A DNA stretch of 64,000 nucleotides, from NCBI GenBank assembly GCA_014238615.1, contig JABAAT010000038.1, positions 142,363-206,362 of the forward strand. The letters run 5' to 3'. This DNA comes from Gammaproteobacteria bacterium. Lineage in GTDB: Bacteria; Pseudomonadota; Gammaproteobacteria; Porifericomitales; Porifericomitaceae. The notes beneath the pieces were generated by a model. That model saw only the letters and a list, made by a program, of their open reading frames with translations, searched no databases and was not told the origin of the DNA. A program made the translations under genes and the position numbers. Positions 11,319 through 24,093 of this stretch are shown here, in pieces (the stretch's first letter is position 1; every line of letters starts with the position of its first letter).

Positions 11319-12334
11319 GATCCGGCTTCTCCCCCGTATGCGGCACGGATGGCTTCGGCCAAAAACCAGACCGCCGCGACGTAGAGTCTGCTGTGGTTAT
11401 AGCGGGTCAGCACGTAGAAATTCGGCAGGCCCAGCCAGTACTCCCTGCCATCCCGCAGTTCCAGTTCCACGAACATGACCCGAAGCGCACCGTCCAGCGC
11501 CGCTCCCTCGGGGGGCAGGAGCAGGCCTTTTGCACGCGCCGCGGCCAGGGTCGGCCGCCGCCCCGGCTGTTCCGCAAACCAGGCGGACAGGGCGCGGGCA
11601 CGCGGCTCATCGAGATCCAGGCGCAGCAGTACCGGTGCCCCGCTCCGCCAACCATGCTGCTTCAGGTAGTTCGCGATACTGGCCACGGCATCACCTGGAT
11701 TGCTCCAGATGTCCGCGCTCCCATCGTCGTCAAGAGCCACCGCGTAATTGCGATAACTGCTGGGCATGAACTGCGGCAACCCCATGGCGCCGGCATAAGA
11801 GCCCCTGGGCTGGTCGGGACGCAATCCGGCGTCTTTCACCAGCAACAGGAAATGCCCCAGTTCGCCGCGAAAGTACTTGGCCCGGGGCGGATAATGGAAA
11901 GTCAGTGTGTACAACACGTCCAGCACCTGGTGCCGCCCGGTGTTGCCGCCGTAGAAGGTTTCCACTCCCAGGATGGCGGTCACGATGGACGGCGGTACCC
12001 CGTAGCGCTCCCAGGCGCTCCGCAGTTGCCCGGCGTGTCCGCCCCAAAAGGCATTGCCTCCACGGACGCGCTTCGGGGTCAGGAACAGATCGCGATAGCG
12101 ATGCCAGGGCAGGCCTTCGGCTGGACGCTGGATAAGCCGCACCACTTCTTCCAGGCGGCGCGCCCGGCCCAGCCAGTGCTCCAGCCAGGCCCGCTCCAGG
12201 CCGTACTTGTGTTCCATCTCCTGGATGAAGATCCGTACCTCGGGAGGCGGCGGCGCGGTGCCGACGCCCAGCAGCAGCGGCACCGCCAGGAGCAGCGCCA
12301 CGGCCCGGGCGATGGTATGCGGGGAGCGGTTCAC
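11315..12334 (-). CDS. mltB: Lytic murein transglycosylase B
   Basis: AILGVETFYGGNTGRHQVLDVLYTLTFHYPPRAKYFRGEL; GAMGLPQFMPSSYRNYAV. GTG start overlaps the rodA stop; the longer ORF is read-through into an upstream frame. Confidence 0.92.
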   Translation of the reverse strand: MNRSPHTIARAVALLLAVPLLLGVGTAPPPPEVRIFIQEMEHKYGLERAWLEHWLGRARRLEEVVRLIQRPAEGLPWHRYRDLFLTPKRVRGGNAFWGGHAGQLRSAWERYGVPPSIVTAILGVETFYGGNTGRHQVLDVLYTLTFHYPPRAKYFRGELGHFLLLVKDAGLRPDQPRGSYAGAMGLPQFMPSSYRNYAVALDDDGSADIWSNPGDAVASIANYLKQHGWRSGAPVLLRLDLDEPRARALSAWFAEQPGRRPTLAAARAKGLLLPPEGAALDGALRVMFVELELRDGREYWLGLPNFYVLTRYNHSRLYVAAVWFLAEAIRAAYGGEAGS

Positions 12335-13425
12335 GGCACGCGCGCTGGCTCTCGCGACAAGGCCATGAGCATCCCGAAACCGGCCAACATGGTCACGGTG
12401 GAAGTCCCGCCCAGGCTGATCAGCGGCAAAGGCACGCCCACCACCGGCAGCACCCCGATGTTCATGGCGATATTGACAAACACACTGGCAAAGAAGGACA
12501 ACACGAAACCGGCCGCCAGCAGGCGGCCGAAGTGCCCGGGACAACGCAGGGCGATGCCCAGCCCGCGCACCATCAGGAACAGGTAAGCGGCCAGCAGCAG
12601 CACCGCGCCGATGAAACCGAATTCCTCGCAGAAGACAGCGAAGATAAAATCCGTGCTGCGCTCCGGGACAAATTCCAGCTGCGCCTGCGTGCCCTGCAGC
12701 CAGCCCTTGCCGTGGACGCCGCCGGAGCCGATGGCGATCTTGGATTGGATCAGGTGGTAACCGCTGCCGGAAGGGTCTTGTTCCGGGTTCAGGAAATGGA
12801 AGATGCGCTGCTTCTGGTAGGCACGGATGTATTCCCAGCCCGCGAGCAGCAACAGGGGGGCGGCGGCGGCGGCGGCGAGCAGCAGGGACCAGGAAACTCC
12901 GGCCAGGAAGATCATGCATAAACCAACGCCGAGCAGCAACACCGCCGTACCCAGATCCGGCTGACGCAGCACCAGGTAGGCCGGCAGAGCGGTGAGCAAC
13001 AGCACTCCAAGCATGCGCATCAGGGTAGGCGGGCGGGTGCCGCAGGTCAGCAGCCAGGCGGCTCCCATGGGAACCAGCAGTTTCATGCATTCCGAAGGCT
13101 GAAAACTCAGCGCACCGAGGCTCAGCCAACGCCGGGTACCACCCCCGGCGTCGCTCCACCCCAGGAACAACAGCAGGCCGACGCCGCCCAGGTAGCACCA
13201 GGGCGCCGCCCGGCGCAGCCATTCCGGACTGGCCAGGGCCAGCACCAGCAAGGCGGCGAAACCGAACGCCATGCGTTGTCCCTGGTGGCGCACCAGGCTC
13301 CCGCCATCGTCCCCGGCGCTGTAAAGCACCAGTAACCCCAGGGCGCTCACACCCAGCAGCGGCAGCAACAACAGCCAATCCAGCGCCATGCAGGCGCGCA
13401 CCCATGAAGCAGCGACGGCGCGCAT
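12331..13425 (-). CDS. rodA: Rod shape-determining protein RodA (SEDS family)
   Basis: Multi-TM; GVHGKGWLQGTQAQLEFVPERSTDFIFAVFCEEFGFIGA. Confidence 0.95.
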   Translation of the reverse strand: MRAVAASWVRACMALDWLLLLPLLGVSALGLLVLYSAGDDGGSLVRHQGQRMAFGFAALLVLALASPEWLRRAAPWCYLGGVGLLLFLGWSDAGGGTRRWLSLGALSFQPSECMKLLVPMGAAWLLTCGTRPPTLMRMLGVLLLTALPAYLVLRQPDLGTAVLLLGVGLCMIFLAGVSWSLLLAAAAAAPLLLLAGWEYIRAYQKQRIFHFLNPEQDPSGSGYHLIQSKIAIGSGGVHGKGWLQGTQAQLEFVPERSTDFIFAVFCEEFGFIGAVLLLAAYLFLMVRGLGIALRCPGHFGRLLAAGFVLSFFASVFVNIAMNIGVLPVVGVPLPLISLGGTSTVTMLAGFGMLMALSREPARVP

Positions 13426-15239
13426 CAGCTTTCGCCGGACACCGCCAGGTACTGATCGAGCAGGCGGCGCGCCAGCGGCGCCGCCCCCTTGGAACCGCTG
13501 CCGCCGTTTTCCACCAACACCACCAAGGCGATGCGCGGCTTCTCAAAAGGAGCATAAGCAATAAACCAGGCGTGGTCCTGTAGTTCCTCGAGCACATCCT
13601 TGTCCCGCCGCCGCTCCTCGGTGAGTTTCACAACTTGAGCGGTGCCGGTTTTGCCGGCCATCTCGTAAGTCAACCCGCGCCCCACGGCGCGCGCGGTGCC
13701 ACGCGCCCCATGCACCACCCGCCGCATGCCCTCACGCACCCAGTGCAGATGCCGGGGATCGTAGGTCACCGCCTCCGGCTCCTCCGGCTCTTCCGTCAGC
13801 ACCAGGCTCGGCCGCCGCCAAACCCCACGATCGGCAAGCGCCGCCGTGGCCGCGGCGAGCTGCAGAGGAGTCACCAGCAGGAACCCCTGGCCGATACCCA
13901 TATTCAAGGTATCGCCTTTCCTCCAGGGCTCCCGGCGCACCCGCAGCTTCCATTCCGGGGTCGGCACCAGGCCAGGCTGCTCGGCGCCGCCCCGGAGCCG
14001 CGTCCGCTCCCCAAAACCAAATCGCCTCAAAGAATCACTCATGCTCCGAATTCCCAGGTCAAGCGCCAGGTGGTAGAAATAGACATCGCAAGACTGGGTG
14101 ATGGCCGGGAGCATGGACATGTTACCGTGGCCACCGCGCTTCCAGTCATGGAACACCCTGCCCCTCCTCCCCCCGATGCGATAATGCCCGGGACACCAGG
14201 TGGGCTGCTCCAGCCCGCGCACTTCTTCATGCAGGGCCGCCAAGGCGTAAAAAGGCTTGATCGAAGAACCGGGCGGATACTGTCCCTGCAAGGCCCGGTT
14301 ATACAGGGGACGATCCGGCGCATCCAGGAGCTCCCGGTACAGGCGCGCCGAGATCCCCACCGTAAACAGGTTCGGGTCAAAGCTGGGCTGACTGGCCAGG
14401 GCCAGGATGCGGCCGGTGGTCGGCTCAATCGCAACCACGGCGCCGCGCTTCCCGTCCAGCAGCATCTGCGCCTCGAACTGCAAAGCCGCATCCAAACTCA
14501 GGTGCAAATCGCGGCCGGGACGCGCAGGGCTTTCACGGACTACCCGCAAGGAGCGGCCGTCGGCGTTGACTTCTTCCTCAAGATAGCCTTCCCGGCCGTG
14601 CAGCAGGTGTTCGTAGGCCCGCTCCAGGCCGGTCTTGCCGATGATGTCGGTGGCCACGTAGCGGCTCCGCTCCTCCCCCAGGAGTTCCAGGTCCGCCGCC
14701 GACAACCTGGACACGTAACCGATGACGTGTGCGGTTTCCAGGCCACGTGGGTAATAACGCTGGGAGCGCCCCACCACCGAGATGCCGGGGAAAAAATGCT
14801 GATGCACCACGAAACGATAAACTTCCCTCTCTTTCAGGTCGGCTTTCAGGACCAGGGGCTCAAAAACCTGGCGCCGCCCGCGTAATTTCCGGTAGCGCTC
14901 CAGGTGCACTTCATTCAGGGTCACGAGCTCCTTGAGGCGGGGCAGCCAGACCTGTGTGGGGCCCGCTTCGGAAGCCACCACCTGCAGGTCGTAACCCAGT
15001 CGGTGCCCCGCCAGCAGCACCCCGTCCTGGCTGAAGATGCGGCCGCGCGGGGGGGGCACCGGCACCACCCGCAGACGATTCGCCTCGGACAGGGTGGTAT
15101 AACGCTCGTGCTCCAGCACCTGCAGGTGAAACAAGCGTAAGAGCAACGCCCCGATTGCCAGGGGCACCAGCAGCAGGCACACGTAGATGCGCCGCTGTAT
15201 GCGCGTCGCGGCACGCGTCGCTGCCTGCGCGTCCGTCAT
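13425..15239 (-). CDS. mrdA: Penicillin-binding protein 2
   Basis: RGRIFSQDGVLLA; QGQYPPGSSIKPFYAL (SxxK); KTGTAQ; adjacent to rodA. Confidence 0.95.
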   Translation of the reverse strand: MTDAQAATRAATRIQRRIYVCLLLVPLAIGALLLRLFHLQVLEHERYTTLSEANRLRVVPVPPPRGRIFSQDGVLLAGHRLGYDLQVVASEAGPTQVWLPRLKELVTLNEVHLERYRKLRGRRQVFEPLVLKADLKEREVYRFVVHQHFFPGISVVGRSQRYYPRGLETAHVIGYVSRLSAADLELLGEERSRYVATDIIGKTGLERAYEHLLHGREGYLEEEVNADGRSLRVVRESPARPGRDLHLSLDAALQFEAQMLLDGKRGAVVAIEPTTGRILALASQPSFDPNLFTVGISARLYRELLDAPDRPLYNRALQGQYPPGSSIKPFYALAALHEEVRGLEQPTWCPGHYRIGGRRGRVFHDWKRGGHGNMSMLPAITQSCDVYFYHLALDLGIRSMSDSLRRFGFGERTRLRGGAEQPGLVPTPEWKLRVRREPWRKGDTLNMGIGQGFLLVTPLQLAAATAALADRGVWRRPSLVLTEEPEEPEAVTYDPRHLHWVREGMRRVVHGARGTARAVGRGLTYEMAGKTGTAQVVKLTEERRRDKDVLEELQDHAWFIAYAPFEKPRIALVVLVENGGSGSKGAAPLARRLLDQYLAVSGES

Positions 15240-15262
15240 ATCGTCTCAGTCCCGCCGCATCA

Positions 15263-15748
15263 TCAGCGGGAACGCAGGTAGCGGCGCCGCAACATCCGCA
15301 GACCCAGGAACAACCAGGGCCAGACCAGCATACCGGTCAACACCGGGTACCAAAAACTCCAATGCCTGGGAGGCGTGCCGCGCAGGCTCAGGATCAGGAA
15401 GTCAACCACCAGGTAAAGCAACAGGAACAGGGCCACCATGAACGACTGCTGCGGCAACGGGTAGTGCCGCATGCGTCGATAGGTCACCTGTACCAACCCT
15501 GCCACCAGGGCAAAGCACAGGGCATTGCGGCCCAGCAGATCCCCCCGGTAAACGTCCACCAGCAGCCCCAGCAACCAGCCGGCCACGACGCCTAATCCCT
15601 CGGGCAGGGCCAGGCACCAGTAGATAAACACCAGCAACGGCCAGTCCGGCCACCAGGATCTCATCCAGACCGGCAACGGCAAGGAAGCCAGCAGCAGACC
15701 GAGCAGCAGGCTAAGGTAGATAACCCAGGGCCGAACCAGGGAAGCCAT
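15263..15748 (-). CDS. mreD: Rod shape-determining protein MreD
   Basis: Small hydrophobic protein in mreBCD order. Confidence 0.88.
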   Translation of the reverse strand: MASLVRPWVIYLSLLLGLLLASLPLPVWMRSWWPDWPLLVFIYWCLALPEGLGVVAGWLLGLLVDVYRGDLLGRNALCFALVAGLVQVTYRRMRHYPLPQQSFMVALFLLLYLVVDFLILSLRGTPPRHWSFWYPVLTGMLVWPWLFLGLRMLRRRYLRSR

Positions 15749-16608
15749 CAGGGAAGAACCTGGTGCGCCGTGCGTACCGGCGGCGCGGCTGACGGGCGCT
15801 GGATCAGCAGCAGTTCACGGCTACGGCCGGGCTGTGCGGCGGGCCGCACCACGGCCCGGGTGAGGGCGTTGGCACCCCATTCCAGGGAGAGTACGCGGCC
15901 CACCGGGTAACCCGAGGGGAAACGTCCCCCCAGACCGGAGGTGACCACCAGGTCACCGACCCTCACATCGGCGTTCGGCAACACGAAATTCAGTAACAAG
16001 CGGTCACCGAATCCGGTGCCGGCGACCACCGCGCGCAGACCGCTGCGATCGAGGCGCGCCGGCAGGGCATGACTGGCGTTGGTGAGCAGAATGACCGTGC
16101 TGGATCTGGCTCCCACCCGCTGTACCTGGCCGACCACGCCATCGGCGTCCACCACCGGCTGGCCGATAAAGACCCCATCCCGCTCTCCCTTGTTCAACAC
16201 CAGCGTATGTTGTTCAGGACGCAGTCCGATGGACAGCGTTTCCGCCAGCAGCACCGGATCTTCCAGGCGCGCCGAGGACTCCAGCAAGGCACGCAGGCGA
16301 CTGTTCTCCGCTTCCAGAACTTCATAGCGCTGCAGGCGGGCGCGCCATCTCAAGTGCTCCTTGCGCAGACTGACGTTCTCCTCGCGCAGGCTTTCCCGGG
16401 AAGTGAACCAGCCGGCCACGGAACGTCCCAAGTCAGCGCCGTTGCTCACCAGGGACTGCAAGGGATAAAGCGGCGCCGACAACCAGGCGCGCACCTGTCC
16501 CAGGAAGGAGAGCCGGTTATCGGCCAGCATCAGGCCCGCTGAGAGCAGTACCACGAAGCCCAGGCGTAACGACAGGCCGCGCCGCTCCTGCCCGGTGTCA
16601 CCCGGCAT
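15748..16608 (-). CDS. mreC: Rod shape-determining protein MreC
   Basis: Coiled-coil, GVVGQVQRVGARSSTVILLTNASHALPARLDRSGLRAVVAGTG. Confidence 0.93.
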   Translation of the reverse strand: MPGDTGQERRGLSLRLGFVVLLSAGLMLADNRLSFLGQVRAWLSAPLYPLQSLVSNGADLGRSVAGWFTSRESLREENVSLRKEHLRWRARLQRYEVLEAENSRLRALLESSARLEDPVLLAETLSIGLRPEQHTLVLNKGERDGVFIGQPVVDADGVVGQVQRVGARSSTVILLTNASHALPARLDRSGLRAVVAGTGFGDRLLLNFVLPNADVRVGDLVVTSGLGGRFPSGYPVGRVLSLEWGANALTRAVVRPAAQPGRSRELLLIQRPSAAPPVRTAHQVLP

Positions 16609-16644
16609 CAGCCCAGCGCTCCCTTTCCGGCCCAGGGACGCCGC

Positions 16645-17691
16645 TCAGGAATAGAGCATCTTATCCTCACCGTACTTGTCCAACATATCGAGATAGATAC
16701 CACCGCCGCGCACCACGCAAGTCAGCGGATCACTCGCTATGAAGACCGGCACCCCGGTCTCTTCCAGCAGAAGCTTGTCCATGTTGCGCAACAGCGCGCC
16801 GCCTCCGGTCAACGCAATGCCGCGCTCGGCGACGTCGGAACTGAGTTCGGGGGGAGTCCGCTCCAGCGCCATCTTCACGGCGTTCAAAATCTGCCCCAGC
16901 GGCTCGCTCATGGCCTCCATGATCTCGCTGCTGCCCAGCACCAGGGTGCGCGGCACTCCCTCGGCGATGCTCCGCCCGCGCACCTCGATCTCCTCAGGCT
17001 GGTCCAGGGGATAGGCGCAACCAATGGCGTGCTTGATGCGCTCCGAGGTGATCTCACCGATGAGACAACCGTATTGGCGGCGCACGTAGGCGGAAATCGC
17101 CTCATCCAGGTGGTTACCGCCGATACGCACCGAATCGGAATAAACGATGCCGTTCATGGAAAGCACGGCGATATCCGAGGTGCCGCCGCCGATGTCCAGA
17201 ACCATGGAGCCATGCGGCTTACTGATCGGCAACTCGGCGCCGATGGCCGCCGCCATGGGTTCCTCGATCAGGTAGACTTTGCGTGCTCCGGAATTCTCAG
17301 CGGACTCCCGAATGGCGCGCCGCTCGACCTGCGTGGAACGGCACGGCACACAGACCAGGATGCGCGGACTGGGCGTAAACAAGGCGCGCTGGTGGGCACG
17401 CTTGATAAACTCCTTGAGCATGCGTTCGGTCACCGTGAGATCGGCGATCACACCGTCGCGCAGGGGACGCAGGGCCTTGATGCCAAGCGGCGTGCGTCCC
17501 AGCATGCTTTTCGCCTCGCTGCCTACCGCGCAGATGACGCCGTCGCTGGTCGCACCATCCCGCTGCCGCATCGCCACCACCGAGGGCTCGTCCAGCACGA
17601 TGCCCTTATTGCGCATGTAGATCAGGGTGTTCGCGGTGCCCAGGTCTATCGACAGGTCACTGGAAAACCAGCCGCGAACCGTCTTCAGCAT
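16645..17691 (-). CDS. mreB: Rod shape-determining protein MreB
   Basis: [52 protein letters not shown]. Confidence 0.97.
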   Translation of the reverse strand: MLKTVRGWFSSDLSIDLGTANTLIYMRNKGIVLDEPSVVAMRQRDGATSDGVICAVGSEAKSMLGRTPLGIKALRPLRDGVIADLTVTERMLKEFIKRAHQRALFTPSPRILVCVPCRSTQVERRAIRESAENSGARKVYLIEEPMAAAIGAELPISKPHGSMVLDIGGGTSDIAVLSMNGIVYSDSVRIGGNHLDEAISAYVRRQYGCLIGEITSERIKHAIGCAYPLDQPEEIEVRGRSIAEGVPRTLVLGSSEIMEAMSEPLGQILNAVKMALERTPPELSSDVAERGIALTGGGALLRNMDKLLLEETGVPVFIASDPLTCVVRGGGIYLDMLDKYGEDKMLYS

Positions 17692-17860
17692 GGCAGGCCA
17701 GCTTCCGCCGCTCGGCGCGGACGGCAGGTCAAATTCTGCAAATCCTGGGTCATTTGACGGGGTCCGCCAAGCATGAAGAAGAGGCGGAGGGGGGAATCAT
17801 GGGTTCGGGTAAATGCCAGTGATAGATCACGCCGACCACCTAGTCGGCAGGACCGACCTT

Positions 17861-17866
17861 TATAAT
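17861..17866 (+). promoter_or_regulatory. Candidate -10 hexamer TATAAT in the mreB/gatC divergent intergenic region
   Basis: gaccttTATAATacgcgcc; no clear -35. Confidence 0.3.
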
Positions 17867-18012
17867 ACGCGCCAGGTAAGTGTACGGTGCCCAGCCAATC
17901 TCCGCGCCTGGAATCAGATGAAGTACCCAATCGTTTATCTTATCACATTTCGCAATTCCCCCAAAGATCTCCGGCCTTTCCCAAGGTCTTTGAAGCACAC
18001 AGGAAACACCCA

Positions 18013-18300
18013 ATGCCCCAGCAAGACCCGGCCCTGCGACACGCCGCCGCCCTGGCCCGGCTACAACCGGATGACGCCGAGCGTGCGCGCCTGGAGCGCG
18101 ATCTGAAAGCCATCCTGCGCATGGTGGAACGCTTACAGGCGGCTCCCGTGGCGGAGGTACAGCCCCTGTACCATCCACTGGAACTGCCCGCCCCCCTGCG
18201 TGCGGACCAGGTCACGGAAGGAGATCAACGCGCACTCCACCTGGCCCTGGCTCCAAGCACCGGCGCCGGGTACTACCTCGTGCCCCGTGTCCTGGACTGA
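18013..18300 (+). CDS. gatC: Asp-tRNA(Asn)/Glu-tRNA(Gln) amidotransferase subunit C
   Basis: Small protein upstream of gatA; LARLQPDDAERARLERDLKAILRMVERL, C-terminal YYLVPRVLD. Confidence 0.88.
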   Translation: MPQQDPALRHAAALARLQPDDAERARLERDLKAILRMVERLQAAPVAEVQPLYHPLELPAPLRADQVTEGDQRALHLALAPSTGAGYYLVPRVLD

Positions 18301-18312
18301 AGCGCGGCGGCG

Positions 18313-21271
<2,959 letters not shown>

Positions 21272-21275
<4 letters not shown>

Positions 21276-22003
21276 TCTTCCTGTTCACGGACTACGGGTC
21301 CGGTCCTTACCAGGGGCAACTGGAAAGCGCCGTTAGAAGGCATCGCCCCGATGCCCGCATCATCCACCTGTGCACCAACGCGCCGCGCTGCAACCCGCGT
21401 GCCGCCGCTTACCTGCTGAGCGCCTGTTGCGCCTACAGGCTGCCCGCGGAGGCCTTGCTCATCGGCATCGTGGATCCGGGCGTGGGCACCTGGGAGGATC
21501 CCCCCCTGGTCCTGAGACTGGAGCAGCGCTGGTACGTGGGTCCGGACAACGGACTGTTTGATATCCTGCGCCGCCGCGACCGGCAGCAGGCATGGCACCC
21601 CGCCTGGCGTCCGGACAACATCTCTCCCAGCTTCCACGGGCGCGACCTTTACGCCCCCCTGGCCGCCCGCATCCTGGACGGCTGGCGCCCCCCGGAGACA
21701 GAGCGGGCGCCCGCCCGGCACGAGCAACGCCGCTGGCCGGACGAGCTCCCCGAGATCATCTACCTGGACCACTTCGGAAACGCCCTGAGCGGCCTCCAGG
21801 CCAGGCACTACTCCAAGGTACAACGTTTCCTGGCCGGCAACCGCATCCTGCGCTACGCCGACACCTTCGGCGGGGCGCAGCCGGGCGCCGCATTCTGGCA
21901 TACAAACTCTGCCGGGCTCGTGGAATTTTCCGTGAACCAGGGTTCCGCCGCCGCCACCCTGGCCCTGGAGATCGGCGCTCCCGTCACCCCGCTGCCCGCG
22001 TAG
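21272..22003 (+). CDS. SAM hydroxide adenosyltransferase (DUF62 / fluorinase-like family)
   Basis: IFLFTDYGSGPYQGQLESAV; GIVDPGVGT; PDNGLFDIL; FHGRDLYAPLAARI; IYLDHFGNALSGL. GTG start overlapping the gatB stop. Confidence 0.85.
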
Positions 22004-22021
22004 GCGGCAGTCCGCACGGTC

Positions 22022-22699
22022 TTAGTCCCGGAGTTCCTCGGAAAGCAGTTCTGTTCCGACCGCGCTCCGCCCTGTCAACAGCTCCTGCAGGAGCCGGGGC
22101 TGGTTCGCCCCCAGCCATACGACCCTGGTTGGAGTGGTTGCCTGCTTGTGGGCCTGTTCCAGTCTCCGGCGCAGGCTGGAGAAGTCCCTGTCCACCAGTC
22201 CCGGGTGCTCCCGGGGATTGCCTGTGCTGCTGTCGGGGGGGGATCTTGCCTTGACCAGGGCCAGCCTTGGAGGGGAAAATTCCTGCGCCAGGCACAGGGC
22301 CAGGCTGTCCGATGTCACGCTCCAGTTCCTGGGGAGCTGCTTCCAACCCCCGGTGCTTTGCGCGGGCATCCAGATGGGGATTTCCCTGTCGTGCAGGCGC
22401 CTGCGTACTTGCCTGATGCTGAATGCGGCTTTCAGCGCAGGCTGGATACCCCGCAGCATGATGCCGTATTGCCGCATGCCGAGCAGCGCCATGCTGTGTG
22501 CGGTGCCGTCGTCGAATCGGTGGCGCTTCTGCGCGTTTCTCACCTGGTCCACGAACGGACCGCCTCCCGGGACGATGACCACCCTGCCTTTGCCGTACTC
22601 CGCGATACCGCCGAGCCACGCCCCCAGGTACTCCGTGTCCTGCAGGCTGCCGCCCAGCTTGACGACCCAGATCACCTCGCCCGAAGCAACTCGAGTCAC
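22022..22699 (-). CDS. Amino acid kinase-family protein; probable MfnE-like kinase of methanofuran-type cofactor synthesis
   Basis: VIWVVKLGGSLQD, VVIVPGGGPFVDQVR; GTG start overlaps the pabB stop; cluster context. Confidence 0.72.
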   Translation of the reverse strand: MTRVASGEVIWVVKLGGSLQDTEYLGAWLGGIAEYGKGRVVIVPGGGPFVDQVRNAQKRHRFDDGTAHSMALLGMRQYGIMLRGIQPALKAAFSIRQVRRRLHDREIPIWMPAQSTGGWKQLPRNWSVTSDSLALCLAQEFSPPRLALVKARSPPDSSTGNPREHPGLVDRDFSSLRRRLEQAHKQATTPTRVVWLGANQPRLLQELLTGRSAVGTELLSEELRD

Positions 22700-24069
22700 C
22701 CGGCTTTCCCCTGCCTGAACATGCTGAAGAAGGCCTTCGCCTTGTCCAGGACTTCCTGGTACTCGTCGTCCTCCCTCGAATCGGCGACGATACCGCCGCC
22801 GGCCCAGTAGTAGAGCGCCTTGTCTGTCTGCACCATGGTGCGGATGGCGATACTGCTGTCCATGTCCCCAGTGTAGCCCAGGTAGGCCAGGGCGCCGCAG
22901 TACACGCCACGCCGACTGGCCTCCAGTTCCTCGATGATCTGCATGGCCCTGAGCTTGGGAGCGCCCGTGATGGAGCCGCCCGGGAAACACTCCCTGAGCA
23001 GGTCCAGACCATCCCTGTCCGGGGCCAGGGTTCCGATCACGGTACTGACCAGGTGATGGACGCTGGAGTAGCTTCTCGGGGTGAACAGCTCCGGCACCCG
23101 TACGGAGCCCGGGAGGCAGGTCTTGCCTAAATCATTGCGCAGCAGGTCCACGATCATCAGGTTCTCGGCGCGGTCTTTCCGGCTGGAGACGAGTTGCCGG
23201 AGGAGCTTCCTGTCTTCCTCCGGGGTCTCTCCCCTGGGGCGGGTACCCTTGATGGGGCAAGTGCGGACACGGCCGCCGCGCAATTGCAGGAAACGCTCGG
23301 GAGACAGGGAGAGCACGCTGCCGCCCGGGGCCCTGAAAAAGGCCGCGTGCGGTGCCGGGTGGGTGCGGCGCAGCTCCTGGTAAAGCTTCCAGGGATCAGC
23401 CGCCGGCTCTGTCTGAAAGCGCATGGCCAGGTTGACCTGGTAGCAATCCCCGGCGCGTATGTAGTCCTGCACCTTCCGAAAGAGTTCTCCGTAGCGCCCT
23501 CTCGGTGTGTTCACCTGGATCTTTCCGGCCCGTGGGCCGACGGTGCCTGTTGCTCCGCCGGTCTCAGCGAACAGGCGCTGCAGTTCCGGCCATTTCTCCG
23601 CCGTGTTCGGATCTCTTCCGGCAGCCAGCAGCCAGCAGCGCCTGCGGCGGTGATCACTCAGCACCACCCAGTCGTAAATGCCCACGGCCATGTCCGGCAT
23701 GGGGAGGTCCGACGGACGATGCCCCTGTTTCGGAGCGAAACGCCAACCCAGTTCGTATCCGAAATAACCCATGGCGCCACCGGAGAACGGGATACCTGGG
23801 ATGGGCGAGGCGGTGCGTTCACCCAGGGCCTTGCGCAGCAGTTGCATGGGGTCCTCCCGGCTCTCCACGCTTTCCCCGGCCTCCCACACGCGGGTGCGCG
23901 CGCCCGTGGTTTCCAGGGTTTTCCACGGATTGCAGGAGAACAGGCTGTAGTGCCCGATATCGCCGTCGGGAGGGCCGCTGTCCAGGAAGATGCTCCAGGG
24001 GCGGTCAGCGATGCGGGTGAACAGGGTCGCCGCGTCGTTCGGGTAAGTGAGTTCCTGGATTTTGTTCAT
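22696..24069 (-). CDS. pabB: Aminodeoxychorismate synthase component I
   Basis: Chorismate-binding signature: LSPERFLQLRGGRVRTCPIKGTRPRGETPEED, ENLMIVDLLRNDLGKTC, FPGGSITGAPKLRAMQIIEELE. Confidence 0.93.
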   Translation of the reverse strand: MNKIQELTYPNDAATLFTRIADRPWSIFLDSGPPDGDIGHYSLFSCNPWKTLETTGARTRVWEAGESVESREDPMQLLRKALGERTASPIPGIPFSGGAMGYFGYELGWRFAPKQGHRPSDLPMPDMAVGIYDWVVLSDHRRRRCWLLAAGRDPNTAEKWPELQRLFAETGGATGTVGPRAGKIQVNTPRGRYGELFRKVQDYIRAGDCYQVNLAMRFQTEPAADPWKLYQELRRTHPAPHAAFFRAPGGSVLSLSPERFLQLRGGRVRTCPIKGTRPRGETPEEDRKLLRQLVSSRKDRAENLMIVDLLRNDLGKTCLPGSVRVPELFTPRSYSSVHHLVSTVIGTLAPDRDGLDLLRECFPGGSITGAPKLRAMQIIEELEASRRGVYCGALAYLGYTGDMDSSIAIRTMVQTDKALYYWAGGGIVADSREDDEYQEVLDKAKAFFSMFRQGKAG

Positions 24070-24093
24070 GCTTCCCGATGCTGATTTCCAGTT

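Noticed and set aside
11315-13597. 760-aa ORF on the minus strand
   Set aside because: Read-through of the mltB frame upstream across rodA on the other reading frame; the upstream part is low-complexity antiframe sequence. The real gene is mltB 11315..12334.
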